Shown here: piece after piece, positions 47,345-55,501 of the stretch
How the letters are laid out: each line of letters starts with the position of its first letter
Numbering within the stretch: position 1 is the first letter of the stretch
Source of the DNA: Aureimonas ureilytica DSM 18598 = NBRC 106430
Lineage (GTDB): Bacteria; Pseudomonadota; Alphaproteobacteria; Rhizobiales; Rhizobiaceae
Reading direction: 5' to 3'
DNA length: 64,000 nt
NCBI RefSeq assembly: GCF_000382705.1
Contig: NZ_ARQE01000004.1
Location: 218,197-282,196 of the forward strand
The notes under the pieces: model-generated
Told to the model about the DNA's origin: nothing
The model's database searches: none
Seen by the model: the letters and a program-made list of their open reading frames with translations, nothing else
Program-made: the position numbers and the translations under genes

Positions 47345-47510
47345 CGCATCGCCTTTCGGACGGAGGCATTTGCTAACCTCAGCTTACCTCCGGGCGGCGC
47401 GCGGCCAAGTCATATTCCCGCGAGGACAAGCCGGCCTCGCGCTGGACGATCGCGGGCCGAAAACCTATAGAAACACCATTCATCTGAAATCTTGACGAGA
47501 CAGGTGCCCG

Positions 47511-48260
47511 ATGGCCGGTCATTCCCAATTCAAGAACATCATGCATCGCAAGGGCCGGCAGGATGCCGTGCGCTCCAAGATGTTCTCCAAGCTGGCACGC
47601 GAAATCACGGTGGCGGCCAAGAGCGGCACGCCCGATCCCGACATGAATCCGCGCCTGCGCCTGGCGATCAACAACGCCAAGGCGCAGTCCATGCCCAAGG
47701 ACAACATCCAGCGCGCCATTTCGAAGGGCTCGGGCGCCGACACCGAGAACTACGACGAGGTCCGCTACGAGGGCTACGGTCCCGGCGGCGTCGCCGTCAT
47801 CGTCGAGGCGCTGACCGACAACCGCAACCGCACCGCCTCCAACGTGCGCTCCTACTTCACCAAGTCCGGCGGCGCGCTCGGCGAAACCAATTCCGTGTCC
47901 TTCCTGTGGGACCGCGTCGGCGAGATCGTCTATTCCGCCAAGGCCGGCGACGCGGACAAGGTGATGGAAGCCGCGATCGAGGCCGGCGCGGACGACGTCC
48001 AGTCCGACGAGGACGGCCACCGCATCCTCACCGCCTTCGCCGATCTCGGCGACGTGTCGGCGGCGCTGGAAAAGACGCTGGGCGAGGCCGAAAGCGTCAA
48101 GATCATCTGGCGCCCGCAGACCGGCGTGCCGGTGGACGAGGACAAGGCCCAGAGCGTCCTGCGCCTCATCGCCAATCTCGAGGACGATGACGACGTGCAG
48201 AACGTCTACGCCAATTTCGAAGTGGACGAAGAGGTCATGGCGAAGCTTTCCGCCGCCTGA
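47511..48260 (+). CDS. YebC/PmpR-family (TACO1-like) protein
   Basis: A 249-residue protein. The family N-terminus '[35 protein letters not shown]' (split) and '[16 protein letters not shown]'-type helix, '[23 protein letters not shown]' and '[11 protein letters not shown]'-like C-terminus are all present. YebC members are known as transcriptional regulators and, more recently, ribosome-associated translation factors at proline-rich sequences. In many alphaproteobacteria it precedes ruvC; here 3.1 kb and two unrelated minus-strand genes separate them. A strong terminator follows. Confidence 0.95.
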   Translation: MAGHSQFKNIMHRKGRQDAVRSKMFSKLAREITVAAKSGTPDPDMNPRLRLAINNAKAQSMPKDNIQRAISKGSGADTENYDEVRYEGYGPGGVAVIVEALTDNRNRTASNVRSYFTKSGGALGETNSVSFLWDRVGEIVYSAKAGDADKVMEAAIEAGADDVQSDEDGHRILTAFADLGDVSAALEKTLGEAESVKIIWRPQTGVPVDEDKAQSVLRLIANLEDDDDVQNVYANFEVDEEVMAKLSAA

Positions 48261-48283
48261 TCCCTTTCATCTCGCTCTGCAAG

Positions 48284-48318
48284 AAGGCCGCGCCGGTTCA
48301 CACGGCGCGGCCTTTTTT
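48284..48318 (+). terminator. Rho-independent terminator after yebC
   Basis: 12-bp stem AAGGCCGCGCCG / CGGCGCGGCCTT with 7-nt loop, then six T; 23 nt after the stop codon. Confidence 0.93.
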
Positions 48319-48356
48319 CGTGGCGTCCGTTGCCCGCCCATTCGGGCACGCGGTTC

Positions 48357-49832
48357 TCAGTTGATGTTCACCACCACGGTGCCGTCGATCACGAAGACGG
48401 AGCCGGAACGCGGCCATTCCGGACGCTCGCCGGCCGCGCGCAGAATGTCCTCGCGGCGGGCTCCGGTGATGGGCGCGATGCGCGGGTCGATATGGCGGAA
48501 GATCCATTCCTGCGACCAGAGCGTTGCGCGCGATGTCGACGGCACCCCGGTCGAGGCCAGGGAAAAGGGCTTTTCGTAGCGCACCACGAGAGGGATCGGT
48601 CCTTGCATGGACAGCCCTGCCTCGGCGGCGGCTTCTTCCACGCGGGCCATGATCCGGTTCGTCGCGAGGAAATCGTTTCGCGAGGTCAGGTATTCGTCGA
48701 AGGCGTTCTGCGAGATGGCGACGGACGTTCCCAGAACGAGGCACCCGGCGACCACGGCCGGCACCAGCGCAAAGGATAAGCGCCAGCGTCTCGCCGTCTC
48801 GATCGCCAGAACCGCGATCGAGGCATGGGTGATCGAATAGGCGATGAGGGCGCGCGGACCGAAATCATCGATCGGCGAGGCGAAGGCCAGACAGAAGGGC
48901 GTGACGAACAGGCCGATGGCCAGAAGCGCTGCGAAAAGCGTCAGCGCCAGCCCGCCGCCCGAGGAAGCGAGCGAGACGACCACCGCGACGAGCAGGGCGA
49001 TCAGCGCCCAGATCGACAGCTGCATCAACAGGTTGAAGTGCGAGATGTCATCGCCGCTCGGCACAGCGTGACCGGTCAGGATCTTCCAGAAGCGACCGTA
49101 CTCGGCCAGGGCGCCCAGAATATCCACCGACGAACGCGGACTGAGCGGGACGCCCGTCCAGAAGGGCGAAAGCTTGGTCAGCACGAGATAGAGCGCGAGA
49201 CCGCAGACGACGCCGGCTGCGCCGATCACCGCTTTTCGGAGCGCCGGCGCGACACGTCGCTCCGACAGAAGCGTCGCCAGGGACGCCGCGAGAATGATGG
49301 TGAGGCCGACCTGGACGGACGCCGGAAACAAGGCCGGGGCGAGTGCGAACAGGAGCGCACCGGCGATCCAGCGCCGCGACAGCATCCCGTGAACGGCGAG
49401 AGCGGCGACGGCGACCGACAGCGGATAGGCGATGCGCGTGCTGTCGAAGGAGAAGCAGATCGCGAAATAGATCGAGACGGCCGTGATCAGAACGAAACTG
49501 CCGTAGGACAGAGCGGTCGACGCGCCGATGGTCCGGGCCGCGACGACACCCGCTCCGCACAGGATCGCAACGCCCGCCATGAGCGCGAACGGGCCTGCCG
49601 GATTGGCGTCGAACAGATACCCGTAGATCAGGAAATAGCCCCAGCGCCCTTGCTGGGCGAAGGTCATGTAGTCGCCACTGACGCTCTGGGTCTGAATGAT
49701 GTCGTCGGCATTGAAGGCGGGCAGAATGATCGCCGATGCGTAGCAGACATAGGCGATCAGCAAACAGGCCACGAAGTGCTGAAGGGTGAAGCGTCCGAAG
49801 AGCGGCGACTTGCGGAGCGGCGCGTCCGTCAT
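48357..49832 (-). CDS. GtrII-like glucosyltransferase, polytopic membrane protein
   Basis: A 491-residue membrane protein with about ten to twelve hydrophobic helices and a C-terminal soluble part (about 400-491). The early loop 'NADDIIQTQSVSGDYMTFAQQGRWGYFLI' (D-D-x(8)-G-x(4)-GRW, about 40-70) is the hallmark of the GtrII/Gtr-type family that adds glucose to O-antigen from undecaprenyl-phosphate glucose. No gtrA or gtrB partner is adjacent. ATG 49832 is used; ATG 49877 would add 15 residues unlike the family. The start lacks a strong ribosome binding site. Confidence 0.78.
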   Translation of the reverse strand: MTDAPLRKSPLFGRFTLQHFVACLLIAYVCYASAIILPAFNADDIIQTQSVSGDYMTFAQQGRWGYFLIYGYLFDANPAGPFALMAGVAILCGAGVVAARTIGASTALSYGSFVLITAVSIYFAICFSFDSTRIAYPLSVAVAALAVHGMLSRRWIAGALLFALAPALFPASVQVGLTIILAASLATLLSERRVAPALRKAVIGAAGVVCGLALYLVLTKLSPFWTGVPLSPRSSVDILGALAEYGRFWKILTGHAVPSGDDISHFNLLMQLSIWALIALLVAVVVSLASSGGGLALTLFAALLAIGLFVTPFCLAFASPIDDFGPRALIAYSITHASIAVLAIETARRWRLSFALVPAVVAGCLVLGTSVAISQNAFDEYLTSRNDFLATNRIMARVEEAAAEAGLSMQGPIPLVVRYEKPFSLASTGVPSTSRATLWSQEWIFRHIDPRIAPITGARREDILRAAGERPEWPRSGSVFVIDGTVVVNIN

Positions 49833-50120
49833 GATGCGGGTTCGATCTCGATATTCAGCGTAAAGGACGGCATCCATCCCGGATGATCCTCGGGAAGCCT
49901 TGCCGCCTCTAGCTGATCCGCCTCCCCTTTGGAACTCCCATTCGGGATGCCCCCCGGGTCCGGAGCGCATATCGGATTCGATGGGGAGATTCCGTTACGT
50001 CAAACAGGCCCCCGGTCGAAAGTGCTCGGGTGCTTCGGAAAGGGACGGCGCGCCCCGAGCATCCGGGAGGCGGGAGCTGCTCGCACGGCGCGCGCTGCGA
50101 TGTGCAAAGGACGCCGCGCC

Positions 50121-51251
50121 TCAGAGGCTCCTGGGTGGAGCATTAACCCCTTTCGCCCTCGCCGCCGGGATGATCGCTTCCGACACCAGCCGGTGCAGAT
50201 CGGCGACGTAGCCGGAGCGGGCGGAGGGTTGCGTCTCGTCGGAGGTGATGGCGACGGTGAGCGCGAGGTCGGGGATCACGTAGATCATCTGTCCGCCATA
50301 ACCCCAGCCATAGAAGCCCTCATGGCCGGCGAAGCGGTCGATGAACCAGCCATAGCCGTAGCGCCCGTCATGGAAGCGCGAGGTGGTGCGGGGCGTCCAG
50401 CTTTGATCGATCCAGCTCTTCGACAGGACGCGCGTTCCATCCGCCGCCGTGCCGCCGCGCCGGTACAACTCGCCGAAGGCCAGGAGCGAGCGCGGCGTCA
50501 TCGCCATCTGGTTGCCGCCGAGATAGAGGCCTTGCGGATCGCGCTCCCAATCGCTCACGCGCACGCCCGCCGGCCCCAGCCAGTCGCGCGACAGTTGCAG
50601 GGTCGAGCGACCGGTGGCCTTGGTGAGGATCGCCGACAGGAGATGGGTCGAGCCGGTGGAATAGAGCATCGGGCCACCGGGATCGCTGACGAAGGGCCGG
50701 CGCAGCGCGTCGCGCACCCAGTTGCGCGAGGAAATCCAGGCGCCGTAATTGCCGCCCGAGGTGCGCTCCAGCCCCGCCTGCATCGACAGGAGATGACCGA
50801 CCGTGACATGAAACAAGCGCGGATCGGGATCGGCGGGGAAGTCGGGGCGAAGGAAATCCGCGATCTTCTGGTCCGTCCCCTTGATCGCGCCCTTGTCGAT
50901 GGCGATGCCGACGAGGGACGCGACCACGGATTTCGAGGCCGACTTGATGTTGGTGGCGCGGTCCGTCCGATTGCCACGGAACCCCTCCTCCAGCACGGTC
51001 TCGCCACCTTGCGCGACGAGCAGCGTTTCCAGCGCGGCGAGGCCGCTCGCGCGCTCGCGCACCGCACCGAAATCGGCCACAGCGGGCGCCCCGGCCTGTG
51101 AGCCCCGCGCATCGGGCGGAACCCTTGAGGGTTCGGAACCGGGCGCCGTGTCCTGCGCCAGGGCTGAAGACAGGAGGAGGCCACCGACAAGGGCGAGCGT
51201 CGCGAAGGTTTTGCCGATCATGAATCCCAGATGGCGAGCCGCGCGGGCCAT
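50121..51251 (-). CDS. Beta-lactamase-type serine hydrolase
   Basis: A 376-residue protein of the class C beta-lactamase/esterase superfamily. An N-terminal signal segment is clear from ATG 51221 ('IGKTFATLALVGGLLLSSALAQ'); the ATG 51251 start adds ten residues. The nucleophile motif SxxK is 'SASK' (Ser104-Lys107, counted from 51251). The second motif is 'YSTG' (about 197) in place of Y-x-N, and a Gly-rich third motif lies near 'YGWGYGGQMIYV'. Such proteins are often esterases or DD-peptidases; the substrate is unknown. It is divergent from ruvC. Confidence 0.85.
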   Translation of the reverse strand: MARAARHLGFMIGKTFATLALVGGLLLSSALAQDTAPGSEPSRVPPDARGSQAGAPAVADFGAVRERASGLAALETLLVAQGGETVLEEGFRGNRTDRATNIKSASKSVVASLVGIAIDKGAIKGTDQKIADFLRPDFPADPDPRLFHVTVGHLLSMQAGLERTSGGNYGAWISSRNWVRDALRRPFVSDPGGPMLYSTGSTHLLSAILTKATGRSTLQLSRDWLGPAGVRVSDWERDPQGLYLGGNQMAMTPRSLLAFGELYRRGGTAADGTRVLSKSWIDQSWTPRTTSRFHDGRYGYGWFIDRFAGHEGFYGWGYGGQMIYVIPDLALTVAITSDETQPSARSGYVADLHRLVSEAIIPAARAKGVNAPPRSL

Positions 51252-51305
51252 CGACAGGGCGCGTCACCGCAACTTGATCCCCCGCCTTTCGCTTTGTTCC
51301 GCTTC

Positions 51306-51320
51306 GTTTTCGATCCGTTC
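51306..51320. promoter_or_regulatory. Possible LexA (SOS) box upstream of ruvC
   Basis: GTTT at 51306-51309, seven bases, GTTC at 51317-51320: seven of eight positions of the alphaproteobacterial LexA motif GTTC-N7-GTTC. It is 52 nt before the ruvC start, a suitable distance for SOS control of ruvCAB. Confidence 0.4.
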
Positions 51321-51371
51321 ACTCTTTGTCTTTAGCGTCGAAATCCGTTAAGCATTTCGGGGCGCGTGTTC

Positions 51372-51890
51372 ATGCTGCAGGAGCGGACCATCAGGATCAT
51401 CGGCATCGACCCCGGCCTTCGCCGCACGGGTTGGGGCGTCGTGGAGACCGTGGGCAATTCGCTGCGCTTCGTGGCGAGCGGCACGGTCACGTCCGACGCC
51501 AAGCTCGACCTCGCCTCGCGCCTGCGCCAGATCCATGACGGGCTCTCGGCCGTGGTTCATCACCACCGGCCCGACGAGGCGGCGGTGGAGCAGACCTTCG
51601 TCAACAAGGACGCGGTGGCGACGCTCAAGCTCGGCCAGGCGCGCGGCGTGGCGCTGCTGGTGCCCGCGCTCGCTGGCCTGCCCGTCGCCGAATACGCGCC
51701 GAACGCCGTGAAGAAGGCGGTGATCGGGGTCGGCCACGGCGAAAAGGCGCAGATCCACATGATGGTGAAGGTGCTGATGCCGCGCGCGACCTTCGAGGGC
51801 GACGACGCCGCCGACGCGCTCGCCATCGCCATCTGCCACACGCATCACCGCCAGTCCGCGCAGGCCCGGGCGGCCTTTGCCGGCCTGTGA
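51372..51890 (+). CDS. ruvC: Holliday junction resolvase RuvC
   Basis: A 172-residue endonuclease that resolves Holliday junctions. Catalytic acidic residues are visible: Asp in '[17 protein letters not shown]' (about residue 12), Glu in '[24 protein letters not shown]' (about 73) and Asp/Asp in '[16 protein letters not shown]'. I start at ATG 51372; GTG 51366 adds two residues. The next gene in the cell's usual order would be ruvA, but a VapBC pair of 670 nt lies between. The upstream LexA-like site suggests DNA-damage control. Confidence 0.96.
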   Translation: MLQERTIRIIGIDPGLRRTGWGVVETVGNSLRFVASGTVTSDAKLDLASRLRQIHDGLSAVVHHHRPDEAAVEQTFVNKDAVATLKLGQARGVALLVPALAGLPVAEYAPNAVKKAVIGVGHGEKAQIHMMVKVLMPRATFEGDDAADALAIAICHTHHRQSAQARAAFAGL

Positions 51891-51895
51891 TGTTC

Positions 51896-51924
51896 TTGAC
51901 TTGTTCGCATCTCGCAGCTAGGTA
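51896..51924 (+). promoter_or_regulatory. Candidate promoter of vapBC (and ruvAB)
   Basis: TTGACT (51896-51901), a 17-nt spacer and TAGGTA (51919-51924) form a plausible but weak -10 box. The -10 overlaps the palindromic operator. It begins 5 nt after the ruvC stop. Confidence 0.4.
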
Positions 51925-51942
51925 ATACCAATTAGGTATTAC
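51922..51942. promoter_or_regulatory. Palindromic operator before vapB
   Basis: Perfect inverted repeat GTAATACC - AATTA - GGTATTAC, 8-bp arms, directly before the vapB ribosome binding site (GAGG). AbrB/MazE-type antitoxins commonly bind such palindromes to autoregulate; here it overlaps the predicted -10 region. The role is inference from position and symmetry. Confidence 0.7.
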
Positions 51943-51956
51943 ACCGCGAGGTCTTT

Positions 51957-52226
51957 ATGCGCGTGACGGAAAAAGGCCAGGTGACGATCCCCAAGCCGAT
52001 CCGCGACAAGCTGGGAATCGGCCCCGGAAGTGAAGTCGCCTTCGTGGACCGGGGAGACAATGTCGTGGTGCTCGAAGCCCGTTCGGGACCGGCGAGCGAC
52101 AGCGCCCCGAAGAGTTTCGAAGAATGGGCCGACAGCGTGGCCGGCACGCTGGACCTCGGCGGCATGACGACGGACGAATACATGGAATGGCTGAGAGGTC
52201 CGCGTGACGATCTCGACTCTCATTGA
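51957..52226 (+). CDS. VapB-like antitoxin, AbrB/MazE (SpoVT) family
   Basis: An 89-residue protein. Residues 1-42 form a swapped-hairpin AbrB DNA-binding domain ('VTEKGQVTIPKPIRDKLGIGPGSEVAFV'-type, split). The C-terminal tail (about 55-89, 'EEWADSVAGTLDLGGMTTDEYMEWLRG') is an acidic helix suited to wrapping a PIN toxin. Its coding region overlaps the start of the toxin by 23 nt, as is normal for toxin-antitoxin operons. A perfect palindrome lies between promoter and start. It sits inside the ruv operon. Confidence 0.88.
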   Translation: MRVTEKGQVTIPKPIRDKLGIGPGSEVAFVDRGDNVVVLEARSGPASDSAPKSFEEWADSVAGTLDLGGMTTDEYMEWLRGPRDDLDSH

Positions 52227-52626
52227 CACCAATGTCCTGATCGATCTCCTGAGCCCAGCCGATGCCGCGACGCGGCCTTGGTCCCTTGCACAAATGAAGC
52301 GTTGCACGACGGAAGGGCCGATCGTTTTCAGCGCGATCGTCTGGGCCGAACTGGCCGACCCGCGTTTTCAGGAATTTCAGTTGGCGCAGGCTTTCGCATG
52401 GCTTCAGCCCAAGCGGGAGACGTTTCCCTATGCGGCCGCATGGCCTGCCGGAGAGGCCCATCGCCTTTATCGCCGGCGCGGCGGCCGGCGCGAACGCACC
52501 CTGCCGGACTTCCTGATCGGCGCCCATGCAAAGGTCGCTGGACACCGCCTGCTGACGCGCGACGGCAGCCGCTATCGCGACTATTTTCCCGACCTCATCC
52601 TCATCTGCCCGGAGACGCATCCTTGA
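52204..52626 (+). CDS. VapC-like PIN-domain toxin
   Basis: A 140-residue PIN-domain RNase. The conserved acidic residues of the metal site are present: Asp8 in '[11 protein letters not shown]', Glu49 in '[11 protein letters not shown]', Asp102 in '[11 protein letters not shown]' and Asp120 in '[14 protein letters not shown]'. VapC toxins cleave tRNA or rRNA when released from their antitoxin. The GTG start lies within vapB (23-nt overlap). The stop codon (52624-52626) overlaps the ruvA start (52623), so toxin and ruvA are translationally linked. Confidence 0.9.
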   Translation: MTISTLIDTNVLIDLLSPADAATRPWSLAQMKRCTTEGPIVFSAIVWAELADPRFQEFQLAQAFAWLQPKRETFPYAAAWPAGEAHRLYRRRGGRRERTLPDFLIGAHAKVAGHRLLTRDGSRYRDYFPDLILICPETHP

Positions 52627-53243
52627 TCGGCAAGCTGAAAGGCACGGTGGACGAGAGTGACGAGGAAAGCGCGACGATCGACGTGCATGGCGTCGGCTAT
52701 GTCGCCTTCTGCGGCGCGAGGACGCTCGCCCATCTGCCGGGGCGCGGCGAGGCGGTGGAGCTCTTCGTCGAGACCTATGTGCGCGAGGACATGATCCGCC
52801 TCTACGGCTTTTCCACCAAGGCCGAGCGCGAATGGTTCCGCCTGCTTCAGAGCGTGCAGGGGGTCGGCGCCAAGGTGGCGCTGGCCGTCGTCGGCACGCT
52901 GACGCCGGGCGATCTCGCCAATGCCGTCGCCCTGCAGGACCGCGCCACGGTGGCGCGCGCGCCGGGCGTCGGGCCGAAGGTCGCCGCGCGCATCGTGGCC
53001 GAGTTGAAGGACAAGGTGCCGGCCTTTTCGGGCGCGGGCGGCGACGAGACGCTCGGCCTCAAGCGCGAGATCGGCGAGGGCGTCGCGCCCGCCCCGGTGG
53101 CGGACGCGGTGTCGGCGCTCGTCAATCTCGGCTATTCGCGCGAGCAGGCGGCGGGCGCCGTCGCGACCGCGCTCAAAGAGGCCGGCGAAGGCGCGGCGTC
53201 CACGGCGCTGATCCGGCTTGGCCTGAAGGCTCTCAGCCGATAA
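52623..53243 (+). CDS. ruvA: Holliday junction branch-migration protein RuvA
   Basis: A 206-residue DNA-binding protein that loads RuvB on Holliday junctions. N-terminal OB domain '[20 protein letters not shown]', '[21 protein letters not shown]', two helix-hairpin-helix motifs ('[16 protein letters not shown]' and '[16 protein letters not shown]'), and C-terminal domain III '[18 protein letters not shown]' that contacts RuvB. The start codon is TTG 52623, which overlaps the vapC stop (TTGA), an unusual link to the toxin. RuvB follows 42 nt later. Confidence 0.95.
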   Translation: MIGKLKGTVDESDEESATIDVHGVGYVAFCGARTLAHLPGRGEAVELFVETYVREDMIRLYGFSTKAEREWFRLLQSVQGVGAKVALAVVGTLTPGDLANAVALQDRATVARAPGVGPKVAARIVAELKDKVPAFSGAGGDETLGLKREIGEGVAPAPVADAVSALVNLGYSREQAAGAVATALKEAGEGAASTALIRLGLKALSR

Positions 53244-53285
53244 CGAGAAGGCCGCTCCCCGATGGGAGCGGAACGGACGAGACCC

Positions 53286-54326
53286 ATGAGCGACACCCGC
53301 CTCATCACCCCGGAAAAGCGCGGCGAGGACGTCGATGCGACGCTGCGCCCGCAAAGGCTCGACGATTTCGTCGGCCAGGCGGCGGCGCGCGCCAATCTGA
53401 AGATCTTCATCGAAGCGGCCAAGACGCGCGGCGAAGCGCTGGACCACGTGCTCTTCGTCGGTCCGCCGGGCCTCGGCAAGACGACGCTGGCGCAGATCAT
53501 GGCCAAGGAACTCGGCGTCAATTTTCGCTCGACCTCCGGCCCGGTCATCGCCAAAGCCGGCGATCTCGCCGCGCTCCTCACCAATCTCGAAGAGCGCGAC
53601 GTCCTGTTCATCGACGAGATTCACCGCCTTTCGCCGGCGGTGGAGGAAATCCTCTATCCGGCGATGGAGGATTTCCAGCTCGACCTCATCATCGGCGAGG
53701 GGCCGGCGGCGCGCTCGGTGAAGATCGACCTGTCCAAGTTCACGCTGGTGGCGGCGACGACGCGCCTCGGCCTTCTGACGACGCCGCTGCGCGATCGCTT
53801 CGGCATTCCCGTCCGCCTGAATTTCTACACGGTGGACGAACTCGAACATATCGTGAAGCGCGGGGCGCGGCTGATGAGCCTGCCGATGAGCGAGGACGGA
53901 GCGCGCGAGATCGCAAGGCGCGCGCGCGGCACGCCGCGCATCGCCGGCCGCCTCCTGCGCCGCGTGCGCGATTTCGCGACCATGGCCGGCGCCGAGGTGG
54001 TGGACCGGCGCACCGCCGACGAGGCCCTGACGCGGCTCGACGTCGACAGCGTCGGGCTCGACCAGCTCGACCGGCGCTATCTCGACCTCATCGCCCTCAA
54101 TTTCGGCGGCGGCCCGGTCGGCATCGAGACGATCGCCGCCGCCCTGTCGGAGCCGCGCGACGCGATCGAGGACATCGTGGAGCCCTATCTCCTGCAGCAG
54201 GGCTTCATCCAGCGCACGCCGCGCGGGCGGCTCCTGACCCAGCACGCCTTCCGGCATCTCGGCCTCGCCGTGCCCGCGACCTATCAGGGCGTGCAGGCGA
54301 GCCTCTTCACCGGCGACGAAGACTGA
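53286..54326 (+). CDS. ruvB: Holliday junction branch-migration helicase RuvB
   Basis: A 346-residue AAA+ motor that drives branch migration with RuvA. Walker A '[19 protein letters not shown]' (about 57-71), Walker B '[16 protein letters not shown]', sensor '[20 protein letters not shown]' and arginine finger region, then winged-helix C-terminus '[21 protein letters not shown]'. ATG 53286 gives the usual N-terminus. It is the last gene of the ruv group; in many relatives ybgC and tolQ follow, but here they lie 10 kb away in the opposite direction. Confidence 0.97.
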   Translation: MSDTRLITPEKRGEDVDATLRPQRLDDFVGQAAARANLKIFIEAAKTRGEALDHVLFVGPPGLGKTTLAQIMAKELGVNFRSTSGPVIAKAGDLAALLTNLEERDVLFIDEIHRLSPAVEEILYPAMEDFQLDLIIGEGPAARSVKIDLSKFTLVAATTRLGLLTTPLRDRFGIPVRLNFYTVDELEHIVKRGARLMSLPMSEDGAREIARRARGTPRIAGRLLRRVRDFATMAGAEVVDRRTADEALTRLDVDSVGLDQLDRRYLDLIALNFGGGPVGIETIAAALSEPRDAIEDIVEPYLLQQGFIQRTPRGRLLTQHAFRHLGLAVPATYQGVQASLFTGDED

Positions 54327-54368
54327 ACGGACCGACAAGCCTTGCCGGACCGAAGAGCTTCGCCGCCC

Positions 54369-54596
54369 TCACGCCGCCGCTTCGAGCGGATCGGGATCGT
54401 CCTCCTCGTCCTTTTCCTCGCTCTCCGCCATCGGCAGCAGGACCTCGCGATCCTCGTCGTCGTCCAGCTGCGAGAAGAGGGGCGCATGCAGGGCGAGGCG
54501 GTGATGCGGCAGCCGTGGGCATCCCGGAAGGGATGTGACGGACGCGATCGAGGCCAGAACGAGGCCCAGACTGGAAAGGAAGCGGTTGGATGGCAT
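54369..54596 (-). CDS. Small acidic exported protein, uncertain
   Basis: A possible 75-residue protein. ATG 54596 is preceded by a G-rich stretch (GGGGGG) that can serve as ribosome binding site. The N-terminus looks like a signal peptide ('NRFLSSLGLVLASIASVTSLPGC'), where SLPGC is a loose lipobox. The C-terminus is strongly acidic ('QLDDDEDREVLLP', 'ESEEKDEEDDPDP'). No family is recognised. It lies in the gap between ruvB and the YmdB-like gene. It is convergent with ruvB; it may be a real small lipoprotein or a chance frame. Confidence 0.4.
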   Translation of the reverse strand: MPSNRFLSSLGLVLASIASVTSLPGCPRLPHHRLALHAPLFSQLDDDEDREVLLPMAESEEKDEEDDPDPLEAAA

Positions 54597-54679
54597 GACC
54601 CCCCTGCCACGAAAAGCCCGAGACCCCACCGGGCGTTTCGCAGGGCAGAAGAGCCGCGCTTCACGGCATCAATAGGGCG

Positions 54680-55501
54680 TCACCAGAAGCTCGGCACGAC
54701 CTCTTCAAGCCGGGGCCCGATCCGCACGGCCGAGACCTTCTCGGCGAGCCCCGTGCGGTCGGAAATCTCCACGGCGAGGCCGCAGATCGTCGCCGGGCCG
54801 CTCGCCGCCTCGAAGCGCCCGCGCGGAATGCGGGTGAGGAAGCGGTTCAGCGGCTCCTCCTTCTCCATGCCGAGCGAGGAGTCGTAGTCGCCGCACATGC
54901 CGGCGTCGGACTGATAGGCCGTGCCGTTGACGAGGATCTGGTGATCGCCCGTCGGCACATGCGTGTGCGTGCCGACGACGACCGACACGCGCCCGTCGAG
55001 ATAATGGCCCATGGCCTGTTTCTCGCTCGTCGCCTCGGCATGCATGTCGATGATGATGGCGTCGGCCTGTTCGCCCATCGGGCAGGCCGCGACGATCTCG
55101 CCGGCGGCGCGGAACGGGTCGTCGAGTTCGGGATGCATGAAGGCGCGGCCCATGAGATTGGCCACCAGCACCCGCGCGCCGTTGCGCGCCTCATAGAAGC
55201 CCGAGCCCTTGCCGGGCGTGCCGGGCGGATAGTTGGCCGGGCGCAGGAACCGATCGTGCCGCGCGGCGAAGACCAGCGCCTCGCGCTGATCAAACACATG
55301 GTTGCCGGTGGTCATCACGTCGGCGCCGGCCTGGATCGTTTCCTCGAAAATGTCTTCGGTCACGCCGAAGCCGCCGGCGGCGTTTTCGCCGTTCACCACG
55401 ACGAAATCGAGCTTCCAGTCGGAAATGAGACCGGGCAGGCGCTCATAGACGGCGCTGCGTCCGCTGCGGCCCACCATGTCGCCCAGAAACAGAAATCTCA
55501 T
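54680..55501 (-). CDS. YmdB-like (TIGR00282) metallophosphoesterase
   Basis: A 273-residue calcineurin-superfamily enzyme of the YmdB/TIGR00282 type, known in Bacillus to hydrolyse 2',3'-cyclic nucleotides. Motifs: 'FLFLGDMVGRSGR' (Asp8), 'VVVNGENAAGGFGVT' (Asn/Glu), 'VMTTGNHVFDQ' (Asn/His), 'DMHAEATSEKQAMGHYLDGRVSVVVGTHTHVPTGD' region with metal His residues, and 'GYQSDAGMCGDYDSSLG'-like loop. The start ATG overlaps the GST stop (ATGA), so the two are an operon. Family conserved near this chromosomal region in alphaproteobacteria. Confidence 0.92.
   Translation of the reverse strand: MRFLFLGDMVGRSGRSAVYERLPGLISDWKLDFVVVNGENAAGGFGVTEDIFEETIQAGADVMTTGNHVFDQREALVFAARHDRFLRPANYPPGTPGKGSGFYEARNGARVLVANLMGRAFMHPELDDPFRAAGEIVAACPMGEQADAIIIDMHAEATSEKQAMGHYLDGRVSVVVGTHTHVPTGDHQILVNGTAYQSDAGMCGDYDSSLGMEKEEPLNRFLTRIPRGRFEAASGPATICGLAVEISDRTGLAEKVSAVRIGPRLEEVVPSFW

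Noticed and set aside
50121-51251. Serine hydrolase as AmpC-type resistance beta-lactamase
   Set aside because: Y-x-N is replaced by Y-S-T and there is no ampR neighbour; esterase or peptidase is more likely.
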